Below, piece by piece: positions 8,139-18,889 of a stretch of 64,000 bases of DNA. Location: contig NZ_CP006664.1 of the NCBI RefSeq assembly GCF_000264765.2, forward strand, positions 310,001-374,000. Reading direction: 5' to 3'. Each line of letters opens with the position of its first letter. Within the stretch, counting starts at the first letter, position 1. Position numbers and translations under genes: made by a program. Under the pieces are notes generated by a model. It made no database searches. It had not been told where the DNA came from and saw only the letters and a program-made list of their open reading frames with translations. This DNA is from Edwardsiella anguillarum ET080813. Lineage in GTDB: Bacteria > Pseudomonadota > Gammaproteobacteria > Enterobacterales > Enterobacteriaceae.

Positions 8139-9461
8139 TTAGCGCCCCTCGGTACGCCCCTTACCCTGCTCGGCCGGACGGCGCGGGCGGCGATTTTGCC
8201 CCTGACGCGGCGCCGCACTACGCGGCCCCTCCGCGCGGCGCCCCTGCCCCGCACGCTCCGAACGACCGCTGTTCTGGCGCCCGCCCTGGCGGCCATTCTG
8301 AATCGGCTCAGCCTTAATGGTCGGATCCGGCTCATAGCCCGCAATGGCCATGCGCGGAATCGGGCGCTTCAGCAGACGTTCGATGTCGCGCAGCAGCTTG
8401 TGCTCATCCACGCAGACCAGCGACAGCGCCTCGCCGGTCGCCTGGGCCCGCCCGGTGCGGCCGATACGGTGCACGTAGTCCTCCGGCACGTTGGGCAGCT
8501 CATAGTTCACCACGTAGGGCAGCTGATCGATATCCAGGCCGCGCGCGGCGATATCCGTCGCCACCAGCACCCGAATATCACCGCTCTTAAAGTCCGCCAG
8601 CGCACGGGTACGCGCGCCCTGGCTCTTGTTGCCGTGGATCGCCGCCGCGCTGATGCCGTCTTTATTCAGCTGCTCCGCTAGGTGGTTGGCGCCGTACTTG
8701 GTACGGGTGAAAACCAACACCTGACGCCAGTCCCGGGTGCCGATCAGGAAAGAGAGCAGCTCGCGCTTGCGCTTCTTATCCACCAGATGCACGTGCTGAG
8801 TCACCAGCTCTGACGCGGTATTGCGGCGCGCCACTTCCACCTCGGCCGGGTTATGCAGCAGCGAAGCCGCCAGCGCCTTGATCTCATCGGAGAAGGTGGC
8901 GGAAAACAGCAGGTTTTGCCGCTTGGCCGGCAGACGGGCCAGCACGCGGCGAATGTCGTGAATAAAGCCCATATCCAGCATCCGGTCGGCCTCATCCAGC
9001 ACCAGGATCTCGACCTGAGACAGATCCACCGCATTCTGATGGGCCAGATCCAGCAGGCGCCCCGGTGTCGCCACCAGCACATCCACGCCGCCGCGCAGCT
9101 TCATCATCTGCGGATTAATGCTCACGCCGCCGAACACCACCAGCGACCGCAGCGGCAGATGACGGCTGTACTCGCGTACGTTTTCACCGATCTGCGCCGC
9201 CAGCTCGCGGGTCGGCGTCAGGATCAGCGCCCGCACCGGGCGGCGTCCCTTACCATTTTTGGGGTTCTGGTGCAGCAGCTGCAGCAGCGGCAGCGTAAAG
9301 CCGGCGGTCTTACCGGTGCCGGTCTGGGCGCTGGCCATCAGATCGCGACGCTGCAGCACCAGGGGAATGGCCTGCTGCTGGATCGGGGTCGGATCACGAT
9401 AGCCCTGCTCTTCCACAGCGCGTAACAGTTCGGCACACAGGCCAAGGGAATCAAAAGACAT
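8139..9461 (-). CDS. rhlE: DEAD-box ATP-dependent RNA helicase RhlE
   Basis: This 440-residue RNA helicase acts in ribosome assembly and RNA turnover in the cytosol. Motifs in order are the Q motif ([10 protein letters not shown]), motif [25 protein letters not shown] (DEAD), SAT, and the helicase C domain ending HRIGRTGRA. The tail after about residue 370 is rich in Arg, Gly and Gln, as expected for RhlE RNA-binding tails. It is divergent from cecR, as in E. coli, where CecR is reported to control both sides. Confidence 0.95.
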   Translation of the reverse strand: MSFDSLGLCAELLRAVEEQGYRDPTPIQQQAIPLVLQRRDLMASAQTGTGKTAGFTLPLLQLLHQNPKNGKGRRPVRALILTPTRELAAQIGENVREYSRHLPLRSLVVFGGVSINPQMMKLRGGVDVLVATPGRLLDLAHQNAVDLSQVEILVLDEADRMLDMGFIHDIRRVLARLPAKRQNLLFSATFSDEIKALAASLLHNPAEVEVARRNTASELVTQHVHLVDKKRKRELLSFLIGTRDWRQVLVFTRTKYGANHLAEQLNKDGISAAAIHGNKSQGARTRALADFKSGDIRVLVATDIAARGLDIDQLPYVVNYELPNVPEDYVHRIGRTGRAQATGEALSLVCVDEHKLLRDIERLLKRPIPRMAIAGYEPDPTIKAEPIQNGRQGGRQNSGRSERAGQGRRAEGPRSAAPRQGQNRRPRRPAEQGKGRTEGR

Positions 9462-9674
9462 GAAAAACTCCAGACCCGCCCGCTCCCTGTGCTACAGGGA
9501 TGCAGTTTCCGGACAGGCGTATCAGACGAGGCAAAGCAAGAATTACCACGAGGACAGGCACAAACTGCAGGTACATAATTAGCGCACAGTGTAACAGCAT
9601 GCGCCCGCGCTGTCTGCCCCCTATTACGCTTCCGTCATCCGCTTTACAGCGGCGAAAAAAGCGCCTAAAGTTAA

Positions 9675-9690
9675 TCAATCATATGATTGA
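9675..9690. promoter_or_regulatory. Probable CecR operator
   Basis: TCAATCATATGATTGA is a perfect 16-bp palindrome that ends 17 bases before the cecR start. TetR-family repressors bind such dyads. Its place between rhlE and cecR fits autoregulation plus control of rhlE. Confidence 0.7.
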
Positions 9691-9707
9691 CTTTTAACGA
9701 GGTCGCG

Positions 9708-10427
9708 ATGAAGACGCCCCGCGGCAACGCGGCGCTGGCCAGCGCAACGCCCCGCGGCGAACAGGCGCGTCAGGCCCTGATCGATGCCGGGCTGACCCTG
9801 TTTGCACAGCGGGGGCTAGAGGGTGCCACCACCCGCGATATCGCGCTGGCCTCTGGGCAGAACATCGCCGCCATCACCTACTACTTTCACTCCAAGCAGG
9901 GTCTCTATCTGGCCGTCGCCCAGTGGATTGCCGATACCCTTAACGCCAGCTTCCACCCCCTGCGCACAGAGTGCGAACGCTTTCTGAGTCGGGCCGAGGC
10001 GACGCCGCAGGCCTATCTGGTGCTGATCCAGCGCGCCATCGCTCACCTGTGTCATCTGATGACCCAGCCGCAGACCCTGCACCTGAGCCAGATTATCTCA
10101 CGGGAGCAGATGCTGCCCAGCGCCGCCTCGCCCATTCTGCACGATCAGTTTATTTCGCCGCTGCACACCCTGATGACCCATTTGGTGGCCGGCTATGCCG
10201 GGCTAGACGCGACGCAGCCGGCGGCGGCGCTGCACACCCATGCGCTGCTCGGCCAGGTACTGGCCTTTCGCATGGCGCGAGAAACCATACTGAACCGCAC
10301 CGGCTGGCCCCAGATAGGCCCGGCCCAGGCGCAGGCGATCCATGAGGTCGTGCAGCTGCACACCGAGCTGCTGATGAACGGGCTGCGTCACCGCGGCGCC
10401 GTCGGGAATGTGAGGAAACCATCATGA
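9708..10427 (+). CDS. cecR: TetR-family regulator CecR (YbiH)
   Basis: This 239-residue repressor has an N-terminal HTH ([33 protein letters not shown], read in parts) that matches E. coli CecR closely at [15 protein letters not shown] and HTHAL in the C-terminal domain are also shared. CecR was named for effects on cefoperazone and chloramphenicol sensitivity. The start was set at MKTPRG; the upstream in-frame ATG lies inside the operator palindrome and is rejected. The stop overlaps the ybhG start (ATGA), so it is the first gene of cecR-ybhGFSR. Confidence 0.93.
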   Translation: MKTPRGNAALASATPRGEQARQALIDAGLTLFAQRGLEGATTRDIALASGQNIAAITYYFHSKQGLYLAVAQWIADTLNASFHPLRTECERFLSRAEATPQAYLVLIQRAIAHLCHLMTQPQTLHLSQIISREQMLPSAASPILHDQFISPLHTLMTHLVAGYAGLDATQPAAALHTHALLGQVLAFRMARETILNRTGWPQIGPAQAQAIHEVVQLHTELLMNGLRHRGAVGNVRKPS

Positions 10428-11413
10428 ATAAAAGGCGCATCGCAGGCGTGGTCACCGGCATCGTACTGATTGCTCTGGCCGCTGCGGGATATTACTACTA
10501 CCGCAGCCAGCAGGATCAGCCGCTGACGCTGTACGGCAACGTCGACATCCGCACCGTCGATCTCGGGTTCCGCATCAGCGGCCGTCTGGCGTCCCTGAGC
10601 GTCGATGAGGGCGCCGCGGTTAAGCCGGGTATGCTGCTGGGCCGGCTGGATGACGCCCCCTATGTCAATGCCCTGAACGAAGCGCGCGCCAACGCCGCCG
10701 CCGCACAGGCCAACCTCGCGCTGCTGCAGGCAGGCTACCGCAGCGAAGAGATAGCCCAGGCTCAGGCGGCCGTCGCCCAGGCCGACGCCAACTATCGCTA
10801 TGCCCAGAGCTTCCTCGATCGTCAGCAGGGGCTGTGGGCCAGCCGCGCCGTATCGGCCAACGAACTGGACAACGCGCGCACCAACCGCAACCAGGCGCGC
10901 GCCCAGCTGCAGCAGGCGCGCGACAAGCTGGCCCAGTACCAGGCCGGTAACCGTCCGCAGCAGATAGAACAGGCCCAGGCTCAGCTGCAGCAGGCCCAGG
11001 CCGCCCAGGCCCAGGCCGAGCTGAACCTGCACGACGCCGCGCTATTCGCCCCCTCCGCCGGTACGGTAATGACCCGCGCCGTCGAGCCAGGCACCATGCT
11101 GGCCGCCGGAAATACAGTATTCAGCGTCGCCCTGACGCGCCCGGTCTGGGTACGCGCCTATGTCGACGAGACCCACCTGAACCAGGCCATTCCCGGCACC
11201 CAAATCGACCTGTATATCGACGGCCGCCGCCAGCCCTACCATGGCACCATCGGGTTCGTCTCCCCGACCGCCGAGTTTACGCCCAAAACCGTGGAAACCC
11301 CGGAGCTGCGTACCGCGCTGGTCTATCGCCTGCGCGTGATCGTCAACGACGCCGACGATGCGCTGCGCCAGGGAATGCCGGTCACCCTGCGCTTTGCCCC
11401 GACGCAGCGCTAG
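10424..11413 (+). CDS. ybhG: YbhG, HlyD-type membrane fusion/adaptor protein
   Basis: This 329-residue periplasmic adaptor links the YbhFSR ABC transporter to the outer membrane. It has an N-terminal membrane anchor (about residues 6-24), a biotinyl-lipoyl-like half ([18 protein letters not shown]), a long Ala/Gln-rich coiled-coil hairpin (about 85-200, e.g. [17 protein letters not shown]), then a beta-barrel domain ([14 protein letters not shown]). It overlaps cecR by 4 bases and precedes ybhF by 11. Confidence 0.94.
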   Translation: MNKRRIAGVVTGIVLIALAAAGYYYYRSQQDQPLTLYGNVDIRTVDLGFRISGRLASLSVDEGAAVKPGMLLGRLDDAPYVNALNEARANAAAAQANLALLQAGYRSEEIAQAQAAVAQADANYRYAQSFLDRQQGLWASRAVSANELDNARTNRNQARAQLQQARDKLAQYQAGNRPQQIEQAQAQLQQAQAAQAQAELNLHDAALFAPSAGTVMTRAVEPGTMLAAGNTVFSVALTRPVWVRAYVDETHLNQAIPGTQIDLYIDGRRQPYHGTIGFVSPTAEFTPKTVETPELRTALVYRLRVIVNDADDALRQGMPVTLRFAPTQR

Positions 11414-11424
11414 CGGAGCCGATC

Positions 11425-13161
11425 ATGGAGAGCCGCTATATCGCGCTGGAGGGGCTGGAGAAACGCTTTGACGGGCTGGATCGCCCGGCGGTGGCCAGCC
11501 TGACGATCCGCATCGCCAGCGGCGCCGTCATGGGGCTGGTCGGGCCGGACGGCGCCGGAAAAACCACGCTGATGCGCATCCTGGCCGGGCTGCTGAAGCC
11601 CAGCGCTGGCCGCGTCAGCGTCGTCGGGCTCGATCCCCTTCGCCAGGATCGCCAGCTGCACGCCATCCTGGGCTATATGCCGCAGAAGTTTGGCCTGTAT
11701 GAAGATTTAACGGTGATGGAGAATCTGAACCTGTACGCCTCGCTGCGCGGCGTCATCGGCGCCGAGCGTCAGCGTACCTTTGAGCGGCTGCTGGCGTTCA
11801 CCTCGCTGGCCCCCTTCACGGATCGCCTGGCCGGCAAGCTCTCCGGCGGCATGAAGCAGAAGCTGGGGCTGGCCTGCACCCTGATAGGATCGCCGCAGGT
11901 GCTGCTGCTGGACGAGCCGGGCGTCGGGGTCGATCCCATCTCGCGCCGAGAGCTATGGCGGATGGTACACAGCCTGGCCGACGACGGAATGCTGATCCTG
12001 TGGAGCACCTCCTATCTGGACGAGGCCGAACAGTGCCGGGAGGTACTCCTGCTCAACGAAGGACGCCTGCTGTACAGCGGCGCACCGCAGCAGCTGACCC
12101 AGCGCATGGCCGGGCGTACGCTCCTGCTGCGCGCGCCCGGCGTCTCCCACCGCCGTCTGCTGCAGCGGGCCATCACCCTGCCGATGGTCAGCGACGGCGT
12201 GATCCAGGGGCGGTATCTGCGCCTGATCCTGCAGGAGGGCTGCGACCATCGGCAGATCCCCGCGGCGCTCGGCCTCGCTCAGGCCGAGCTGCAGGAGGCC
12301 GAGCCGCGCTTTGAGGATGCCTTTATCGATCTGCTGGGCGGCGGGCCGCACCAGGCTTCGGCGCTGGCCGACATCATGCCGCAGGTCAACGCCGACCCCG
12401 CGCAGACGGTGATCGAGGCGCAGGCGCTGACCAAGAAGTTCGGCAGCTTCGCCGCCACCGACCACGTCGACTTTCAGGTCAGGCGCGGTGAGATCTTCGG
12501 CCTGCTCGGCCCCAACGGCGCGGGCAAGTCCACCACCTTCAAGATGATGTGCGGCCTGTTGGTGCCCACCAGCGGCCACGCGCTGGTGCTCGACATGGAT
12601 CTGAAGACGGACTCCGGACGGGCGCGCCAGCACCTAGGCTATATGGCCCAAAAATTTTCACTGTACGGCAATCTGACCGTCGCGCAGAACCTGACCTTCT
12701 TCTCCGGGGTCTACGGCCTGCGAGGCAGGCGCCAGCGTGCCAAAATCGCCGACATGACCCGGGCGTTCAACTTCACGCCGATCCTGAGCCAGACGCCGGA
12801 TGCACTGCCGCTGGGCTTCAAACAGCGTCTAGCGCTCGCCTGCGCCCTGATGCATGAGCCGGATATCCTGTTTCTGGATGAGCCCACCTCCGGCGTCGAT
12901 CCGCTGACCCGACGTGAATTCTGGCTGCACATCAACGGCATGGTGGATAAAGGGGTAACCGTGATGGTCACCACCCATTTTATGGACGAGGCGGAGTACT
13001 GCGACCGTATCGCATTAGTCTACCACGGACAGATCATCGCCAGCGGATCGCCGGACGACCTCAAGGCGCGCATCGCCGGCGACGAGAACCCCAACCCGAC
13101 CATGGAGCAGGCCTTCATCGGGCTGGTGCAGGCCTACGACCGGGAGCATACCCATGCCTGA
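11425..13161 (+). CDS. ybhF: YbhF, ABC transporter ATPase with two nucleotide-binding domains
   Basis: This 578-residue protein has the same length as E. coli YbhF. NBD1 carries Walker [10 protein letters not shown] and signature LSGGMKQKL, and NBD2 carries GPNGAGKST and LPLGFKQRL, a weaker signature; both have a Walker B LLLDEP/LFLDEP and switch His. NBD1 has Asp where Asn is usual in Walker A. It powers the YbhSR permease. In E. coli the system has been linked to drug and Na+/Li+ export. The stop overlaps ybhS by 8 bases. Confidence 0.95.
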   Translation: MESRYIALEGLEKRFDGLDRPAVASLTIRIASGAVMGLVGPDGAGKTTLMRILAGLLKPSAGRVSVVGLDPLRQDRQLHAILGYMPQKFGLYEDLTVMENLNLYASLRGVIGAERQRTFERLLAFTSLAPFTDRLAGKLSGGMKQKLGLACTLIGSPQVLLLDEPGVGVDPISRRELWRMVHSLADDGMLILWSTSYLDEAEQCREVLLLNEGRLLYSGAPQQLTQRMAGRTLLLRAPGVSHRRLLQRAITLPMVSDGVIQGRYLRLILQEGCDHRQIPAALGLAQAELQEAEPRFEDAFIDLLGGGPHQASALADIMPQVNADPAQTVIEAQALTKKFGSFAATDHVDFQVRRGEIFGLLGPNGAGKSTTFKMMCGLLVPTSGHALVLDMDLKTDSGRARQHLGYMAQKFSLYGNLTVAQNLTFFSGVYGLRGRRQRAKIADMTRAFNFTPILSQTPDALPLGFKQRLALACALMHEPDILFLDEPTSGVDPLTRREFWLHINGMVDKGVTVMVTTHFMDEAEYCDRIALVYHGQIIASGSPDDLKARIAGDENPNPTMEQAFIGLVQAYDREHTHA

Positions 13162-14293
13162 CAGCGCCACCCACTTCTCCTGGCGCCGTCTGCGCGCCCT
13201 GTGCCGAAAAGAGAGCGCCCAGATCGTGCGCGACCCCAGCAGCCTGCTAATCGCGGTGGTGATCCCGCTGCTGCTGCTGTTTATCTTTGGCTACGGCATA
13301 AACCTGGACTCCAGCCGCCTGCGCGTCGGTATTCTGCTGGAGCAGCAGACCCCCCAGGCGCGCGACCTGGCCGATACCTTTACCGGCTCACCCTATATCG
13401 ACGCCACCGTCAGCGACGATCGTCGGCAGCTGACCGCCCTGCTGCAGGCCGGGCAAATCCGCGGCATGGTGGTTATCCCGGTCGACTTCGCCGCGCGCCT
13501 GCTACGCACTCAGGATATCGCACCGATCCAGGTGATCACCGACGGCAGCGAGCCCAACACCGCCAACTTTGTCCGCGGCTACACCGAAGGGGTCTGGCAG
13601 ATCTGGCTGCAGCAGCACGCCCTGGCAAGCGGTCAGCCTTACCAGCCGCCCATCGATATACAAATGCGCTACTGGTTTAACCCCGCCGCCATCAGCCAGC
13701 ACTTTATCATTCCCGGCGCGATCACCATTATCATGACCGTGATCGGCGCGATCCTCACGTCGCTGGTAATCGCTCGCGAATGGGAGCGCGGCACCATGGA
13801 GGCCCTGCTCTCCACCCAGGTCACCCGCACCGAGCTGCTGCTCTCCAAGCTGCTGCCCTATTATGTGCTGGGCATGCTGGCGATGGGGCTGTGCATGGTG
13901 GTGGCGGTCTTCATCATGGGCGTGCCGTTTCGCGGCTCGCTGCCGATTCTGTTTGCCATGACCAGCCTGTTTATGACCAGTACCCTGGGGATGGGACTGC
14001 TGATCTCCACCGTCACGCGCAATCAGTTCAACGCGGCGATGATCGCCCTTAACGCGGCCTTCCTGCCGGCGGTGATGCTCTCCGGCTTTGTGTTTGAAAT
14101 CGACAGCATGCCGGCCATCGTGCGCGCGGTGACCTATGTCATTCCGGCACGCTACTTCGTCAGTACCCTGCAGTCCCTGTTTTTGGCGGGCAATATCACC
14201 AGCGTACTGATGGTTAACCTGGCCTTTATGCTGGCATCAGCGCTGGTTTTCATCGGCCTGACGGCCCTGAAAACCCGGCGGCGGCTGGACTGA
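13154..14293 (+). CDS. ybhS: YbhS, ABC-2 type permease
   Basis: This 379-residue inner-membrane protein has one N-terminal membrane helix ([17 protein letters not shown]), a large periplasmic segment to about residue 180, then five C-terminal helices containing the ABC-2 motif [12 protein letters not shown]. It forms the heteromeric permease with YbhR. The operon position and overlap with ybhF fit E. coli. Confidence 0.94.
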   Translation: MPDSATHFSWRRLRALCRKESAQIVRDPSSLLIAVVIPLLLLFIFGYGINLDSSRLRVGILLEQQTPQARDLADTFTGSPYIDATVSDDRRQLTALLQAGQIRGMVVIPVDFAARLLRTQDIAPIQVITDGSEPNTANFVRGYTEGVWQIWLQQHALASGQPYQPPIDIQMRYWFNPAAISQHFIIPGAITIIMTVIGAILTSLVIAREWERGTMEALLSTQVTRTELLLSKLLPYYVLGMLAMGLCMVVAVFIMGVPFRGSLPILFAMTSLFMTSTLGMGLLISTVTRNQFNAAMIALNAAFLPAVMLSGFVFEIDSMPAIVRAVTYVIPARYFVSTLQSLFLAGNITSVLMVNLAFMLASALVFIGLTALKTRRRLD

Positions 14294-14306
14294 GGAGGAG
14301 AAGACT

Positions 14307-15419
14307 ATGCTGCACCGCCTGCTGACCCTAATCGTCAAAGAGCTGCAGTCCCTGCTGCGCGACCCGCAGACCCGGACCATTCTGGTGGTTCCGGTACTGA
14401 TGCAGGTGCTGCTGTTTCCCTTTGCCGCTACCCTCAACGTCACCAACGCCACCATCGCGGTGTACAGCGAAGACAGCGGCCAACTCTCCGTCGAGCTGAC
14501 CCAGCGGCTGGCCAAGGCCAGCGCCTTCTCCCAGGTGATCCTGCTGCACAGCCCGCAGGCGATCGCGCCGACCATCAACGACCAGCGCGCGCTGCTGGTG
14601 GTGCGCTTTCCGGCTAACTTCAGCCGCGACCTGCTGAGCGGAAAGCCGAGCGCGCTGCAGCTGATCCTCGATGGCCGCAGCTCCAACAGCGCCCAGATCG
14701 CCGCCAACTACGTACAGCAGATCGTCAGCGACTACCAGCAGACGCTGATGCGCGCGCGCAGCCAGCCTCCCTTGGTCAACAGCGCGCTGATCGTCCGCAA
14801 CTGGTATAACCCCAACCTGGACTACAAATGGTTCGTCGTGCCCTCGCTGATCGCCCTGATCGCCACCATCGGCGTGATGATCGTCACCTCGCTTTCGGTG
14901 GCGCGCGAGCGGGAGCAGGGAACCCTGGAGCAGCTGCTGGTTTCGCCGCTGAACACCGGACAAATCTTCATCGGCAAAGCGGTGCCGGCGATGATCGTCG
15001 CCACCTTCCAGGCGACCCTGGTGCTGCTGATCGGGATCTTTGGTTATCAAATCCCCTTTGCCGGCTCCCTGTGGCTGTTTTACTTCACCCTGTTGGTGTA
15101 TGGCCTGTCGCTGGTCGGCTTTGGGCTGTTTATCTCCTCGCTGTGTGCGACCCAGCAGCAGGCGTTTATCGGCGTCTTCGTCTTCATGATGCCGGCCATC
15201 CTGCTGTCCGGCTACGTCTCCCCGGTGGAGAACATGCCGCTCTGGCTGCAGCGCGTGACCTGGATTAACCCGATCCGCCACTTTACCGACATCACCAAGC
15301 AGCTGTACCTCAAAAACGTCGGCTTTAGCGTGATCTGGCACAGTCTGTGGCCGCTGCTGGTGATCACCATCACCACCGGCGGCGCCGCCTATGCCATGTT
15401 CCGGCGTAAGATAGCCTGA
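14307..15419 (+). CDS. ybhR: YbhR, ABC-2 type permease
   Basis: This 370-residue partner of YbhS has the same topology: one N-terminal helix near [15 protein letters not shown], a periplasmic loop, and five C-terminal helices with [19 protein letters not shown] ribosome site lies 13 bases after ybhS. It is the last gene of cecR-ybhGFSR; rcsD follows after 87 bases, where E. coli would have ybhQ. Confidence 0.94.
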   Translation: MLHRLLTLIVKELQSLLRDPQTRTILVVPVLMQVLLFPFAATLNVTNATIAVYSEDSGQLSVELTQRLAKASAFSQVILLHSPQAIAPTINDQRALLVVRFPANFSRDLLSGKPSALQLILDGRSSNSAQIAANYVQQIVSDYQQTLMRARSQPPLVNSALIVRNWYNPNLDYKWFVVPSLIALIATIGVMIVTSLSVAREREQGTLEQLLVSPLNTGQIFIGKAVPAMIVATFQATLVLLIGIFGYQIPFAGSLWLFYFTLLVYGLSLVGFGLFISSLCATQQQAFIGVFVFMMPAILLSGYVSPVENMPLWLQRVTWINPIRHFTDITKQLYLKNVGFSVIWHSLWPLLVITITTGGAAYAMFRRKIA

Positions 15420-15506
15420 GGACGGCGCGGGGCTGATGCCAGCGACCGTCCCCCTTGCTATACTGCGCACAGCGTTTTTCTTGACTGACAGGATCGCCCG
15501 CGCGCT

Positions 15507-18209
15507 ATGGAGCCGACTTCACACACCATGTCCCTTTCCGGCATTACCCGCAGCTACCTGCTGTTCCTGCTGCTGCTGCTGCTGGGCAACCTGCTGTATG
15601 GCTATAACTATGTGAACGCCTATATCGGCGCCAAGCAGAATATGCTGGCCTCGGTGGCCAGGCAAATACAGCAGCGGGTGGAGACCTACCGCTTCATTAC
15701 CTACCAGATCTATGAAAACATCCCGGCGGAAAGCGCCGCCGACGCTGCGCCGACGCCGCGAGAGCTGCGCCTGCGCCCGGACATCTATCTGCTGGACAAG
15801 GCCCGCCATAAGACCGATGCGCTGATCTTCGGCCTGCACGACAACGCCACCACCGATCTAGCCCAAGGCCTGTCACGCTATCTGGACGTCCTGTGGAGCG
15901 CCAGCACCGACGCCTACTCGCTCTACTACCTCAACGGCCAGGACAACAGCCTGATCCTGATTTCGACCATGCCGATGAAGGATCTCTCGGCGCGCTATAA
16001 AGACGGCTACCTGGGCAATCTGGTGGAGACCCGCAAAGCCGAAATGCTGCAGCAGTCCAATGCCCTCGACCTGCGTGAGGGCTTCTCCGGGCTGCGCAAG
16101 TTCCGTTTTCTCAACGCCTACTACTTTACCCTGCGCACCACCTTTAATAATCCGGGCCATCTGGCCACCGTCATCGCCTTCGATCTGCCGGTGGGCGATA
16201 TTCTGCCGGACAATCTGCCGGCGACGCGCTTCCAGCTGCTAGAGGATCAGGACAGCATCAGCGACTGGGGCGGTCACGATGAGCTGCCGCGCGCCTTTAC
16301 CCAGCTGGGCTGGCCCTGGGTCACCGTCAATGCGCCCATCTACAATACGCCGCTGAAAATTCAGTTTCATATCCCGACCATGACCCTCACGCTGGATCTG
16401 GCGCGCAATAACTTCTGGGTACTGCTGATCAACCTGGCGCTGCTGATCCTCTCCGCCATCGGCTTCTACATCATCCGTCACCAGTATGTACGCCCGGGCA
16501 AACGCATGGCGGCCCAGCTGAACGCCCAGCAGGAGATGAACCAGGAGATCATCACCCATCTGCCGATGGGGCTGCTGATTTACCGCTTCGACAGCGACAC
16601 CCTGGTCGCCAGCAATAAGCTGGCCGACCATCTGCTGCCCCACCTGAGCCTGAACAAAATCGCCGCCATGGCCGACCGCCACCAGGGGAAGGTGCAGGTC
16701 AGCGTCAATAACGCCATGTACGAAGTGCAGATGGTGCGCAGCCAGCAGACACCCTACTCCGCGCTGTTTCTGATCCGCAACCTGGATAGCGAAATGCTGA
16801 TGAGCCAAAAGCTCAAGCTGACGCAGGCGGAGTATGAAAAGAACCTGACGGCGCGCAAGACCATGACGGACAACCTGGGCCGGGAGCTGCGCGATCCGCT
16901 GGCGCGGATAATGCAGATCTGCGAGAGCCTGCGCCGCGACCGCGACGCCGACGGCCCATCGCCGCTGGACGATCTGTGGCTGGAGAGCCAGCACGCCCAG
17001 CGCCTGATCGATGAGATCACCCTGCTGACCGCCGTCGAAAGCCAGGACTGGGCGCCGCCGCAGGAAACCTTCCGCCTGCATGAACGCATCGATGCCCTGC
17101 TGCTGCGCAGCCTGCCGGCCATGCGGCGCAAGGGGCTGATGCTGCTGGGACGGGTTGAAACCGATCCCGCCCAGCAGTTCAACGGCGATATCGCCACCCT
17201 GGAGCGGGTGCTGGAGATGCTGCTGCACTACGCCATCATCACCACCGCCTACGGCAAGATCGGCCTCACCATCGCTCCCGATGCTCAGCGCCCCGGCCTG
17301 CTGCAGATCACCCTCAGCGACACCGGCGCAGGCGTCTCCAGCGCCGAGCGCCACAACCTGCGCTATCCGGCGCTGGCGCCGGCCCAGCGCGATCGCTTCG
17401 CGCGCGGCTCCAGCCTGACCTACTATCTGTGTGCCCAGCTGTGCCGACGCCTGGGCGGCGAGCTGACCATCGACAGCAGGCATGACATTGGCACCCACTA
17501 CCGCTTTAGCTGCCAGATGCAGGCGCTGCCCCTGGCCGATCAGGACGGTGAGGGGCTGCTGGACGGCATCACCATCCGTCTGCGGATTACCTCAGAGGAG
17601 ATCCGCTCCCGGGTTGCCCAGCGCCTGGAGGGCTTTGGCGCCACCCTGCTGACCGCCGACGCGGAGAGCGACGGCGCAGAGATCCACAGCGATCTGACGC
17701 TGACCGACGATCCGGCGCTGGCCCAGGCCGATACCCTGCTGCTGGCGGCGGATATCGACGGCTTTGAGGAGTACGCGCCGCAGCGGATCCGGGCCAATTT
17801 TAACCTGACTGATGCGCTGATCGATGCCATTCTGCTGCTGATCGAACGGCAAATGGCGGCGACAGAATCGCCAGCGCGGTGCGAATATGCTGAAAATACG
17901 TCTCTCGATATTGACAACAATCCTTTTAAATCAAAGGATTATTATTCTCTATTTTTGGACACAGTACCCGCAGATGTTCAAAAACTGTATACTGAGTCGG
18001 ATCAACAGGATTGGCCATCGCTGGCCCTCACCGCACATCGCCTCAAGGGGGTCTTTGCCATGCTGGCGTTTCCCGCCGGCAAAGGGCTGTGCGAACAGTT
18101 GGAAGAGGCCATTAAACGCAACGATGCGGCACACGTTAGAGTCCTGATCAGTCACATTGACGCTTTTGTCAGCCGACTGCTGCAACTAGGTAACCAACAA
18201 TATGAATAA
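15507..18209 (+). CDS. rcsD: RcsD phosphotransfer protein
   Basis: This 900-residue inner-membrane protein (E. coli: 890) relays phosphate from RcsC to RcsB. Helix 1 is at about residues 17-35 (YLLFLLLLLLGNLLY), a periplasmic domain follows to about 300, helix 2 is FWVLLINLALLILSAIGFYII (read in parts), then a degenerate histidine-kinase-like region without a proper H-box, and a C-terminal HPt domain whose phosphorylated His is in AHRLKG, about residue 844. A weak -10 (TATACT, near 15457) lies upstream. The 3' end carries an AT-rich island (17885-17965) that may hold an rcsB promoter. It overlaps rcsB by 8 bases. Confidence 0.95.
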   Translation: MEPTSHTMSLSGITRSYLLFLLLLLLGNLLYGYNYVNAYIGAKQNMLASVARQIQQRVETYRFITYQIYENIPAESAADAAPTPRELRLRPDIYLLDKARHKTDALIFGLHDNATTDLAQGLSRYLDVLWSASTDAYSLYYLNGQDNSLILISTMPMKDLSARYKDGYLGNLVETRKAEMLQQSNALDLREGFSGLRKFRFLNAYYFTLRTTFNNPGHLATVIAFDLPVGDILPDNLPATRFQLLEDQDSISDWGGHDELPRAFTQLGWPWVTVNAPIYNTPLKIQFHIPTMTLTLDLARNNFWVLLINLALLILSAIGFYIIRHQYVRPGKRMAAQLNAQQEMNQEIITHLPMGLLIYRFDSDTLVASNKLADHLLPHLSLNKIAAMADRHQGKVQVSVNNAMYEVQMVRSQQTPYSALFLIRNLDSEMLMSQKLKLTQAEYEKNLTARKTMTDNLGRELRDPLARIMQICESLRRDRDADGPSPLDDLWLESQHAQRLIDEITLLTAVESQDWAPPQETFRLHERIDALLLRSLPAMRRKGLMLLGRVETDPAQQFNGDIATLERVLEMLLHYAIITTAYGKIGLTIAPDAQRPGLLQITLSDTGAGVSSAERHNLRYPALAPAQRDRFARGSSLTYYLCAQLCRRLGGELTIDSRHDIGTHYRFSCQMQALPLADQDGEGLLDGITIRLRITSEEIRSRVAQRLEGFGATLLTADAESDGAEIHSDLTLTDDPALAQADTLLLAADIDGFEEYAPQRIRANFNLTDALIDAILLLIERQMAATESPARCEYAENTSLDIDNNPFKSKDYYSLFLDTVPADVQKLYTESDQQDWPSLALTAHRLKGVFAMLAFPAGKGLCEQLEEAIKRNDAAHVRVLISHIDAFVSRLLQLGNQQYE
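17911..17950 (+). promoter_or_regulatory. Candidate internal rcsB promoter/operator within rcsD
   Basis: Inside rcsD, an AT-rich island contains a perfect -35 hexamer TTGACA (17911-17916) and an 8-bp inverted repeat AATCCTTT-N6-AAAGGATT (17919-17940), followed by ATTATT. E. coli and Salmonella rcsB are known to have a second promoter within rcsD. The -10 is not clear, so this is tentative. Confidence 0.4.
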
Positions 18210-18855
18210 CCTGAATGTAATCATTGCTGATGACCATCCCATCGTCCTGTTCGGCATCCGCAAATCGCTAGAACAGATCGAGTGGGTTAACGTGGTCGGA
18301 GAATTTGAAGATTCCACAGCGCTGATCAATAGCCTGCCCAAACTGGACGTCAACGTACTAATCACCGATCTCTCCATGCCCGGTGACAAGTACGGCGACG
18401 GCATTACGCTGATCAAATACATCAAGCGCCACTTTCCCGAGCTGTCTATCATCGTACTGACCATGAACAACAACCCGGCGATCCTCAGCGCCGTGCTGGA
18501 TCTGGATATCGAGGGGATCGTGCTGAAGCAGGGGGCGCCCACCGACCTGCCCAAGGCGCTGGCCGCCCTGCAGAAAGGCAAAAAGTTCACACCGGAAAGC
18601 GTCTCCAAGCTGCTGGAGAAAATCAATGCCAGCGGCTACGGCGACAAGCGCCTCTCGCCGAAAGAGAGCGAGGTTTTACGCCTGTTCGCCGAGGGCTTCC
18701 TGGTCACCGAGATCGCCAAAAAGCTCAACCGCAGCATCAAGACCATCAGCAGCCAGAAGAAATCAGCGATGCTGAAGCTGGGGGTCGACAACGATATCGC
18801 CCTGCTAAACTATCTGTCATCGGTCAATATCATGCCGAATGACGACAAGGCATAA
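18202..18855 (+). CDS. rcsB: RcsB response regulator
   Basis: This 217-residue NarL/FixJ-type regulator (E. coli: 216) has a receiver domain at residues 1-125 with acidic pocket D10/D11 and phosphoacceptor D56 (LITDLSMPGD), and a LuxR-type HTH at about 150-210 (LSPKESEVLRLFAEG, TEIAKKLNRSIKTISSQK). It controls capsule, motility and envelope stress genes, alone or with partners such as RcsA. It overlaps rcsD by 8 bases and ends in a strong terminator. Confidence 0.98.
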   Translation: MNNLNVIIADDHPIVLFGIRKSLEQIEWVNVVGEFEDSTALINSLPKLDVNVLITDLSMPGDKYGDGITLIKYIKRHFPELSIIVLTMNNNPAILSAVLDLDIEGIVLKQGAPTDLPKALAALQKGKKFTPESVSKLLEKINASGYGDKRLSPKESEVLRLFAEGFLVTEIAKKLNRSIKTISSQKKSAMLKLGVDNDIALLNYLSSVNIMPNDDKA

Positions 18856-18862
18856 CCCCACG

Positions 18863-18889
18863 CCCCGCCTCCGTCGGCGGGGTTTTTTT
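18863..18889 (+). terminator. Rho-independent terminator of rcsDB
   Basis: CCCCGCC pairs with GGCGGGG around a 6-base loop, followed by seven Ts (18883-18889). The T-tract overlaps the stop codon of the convergent rcsC gene. Confidence 0.92.
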
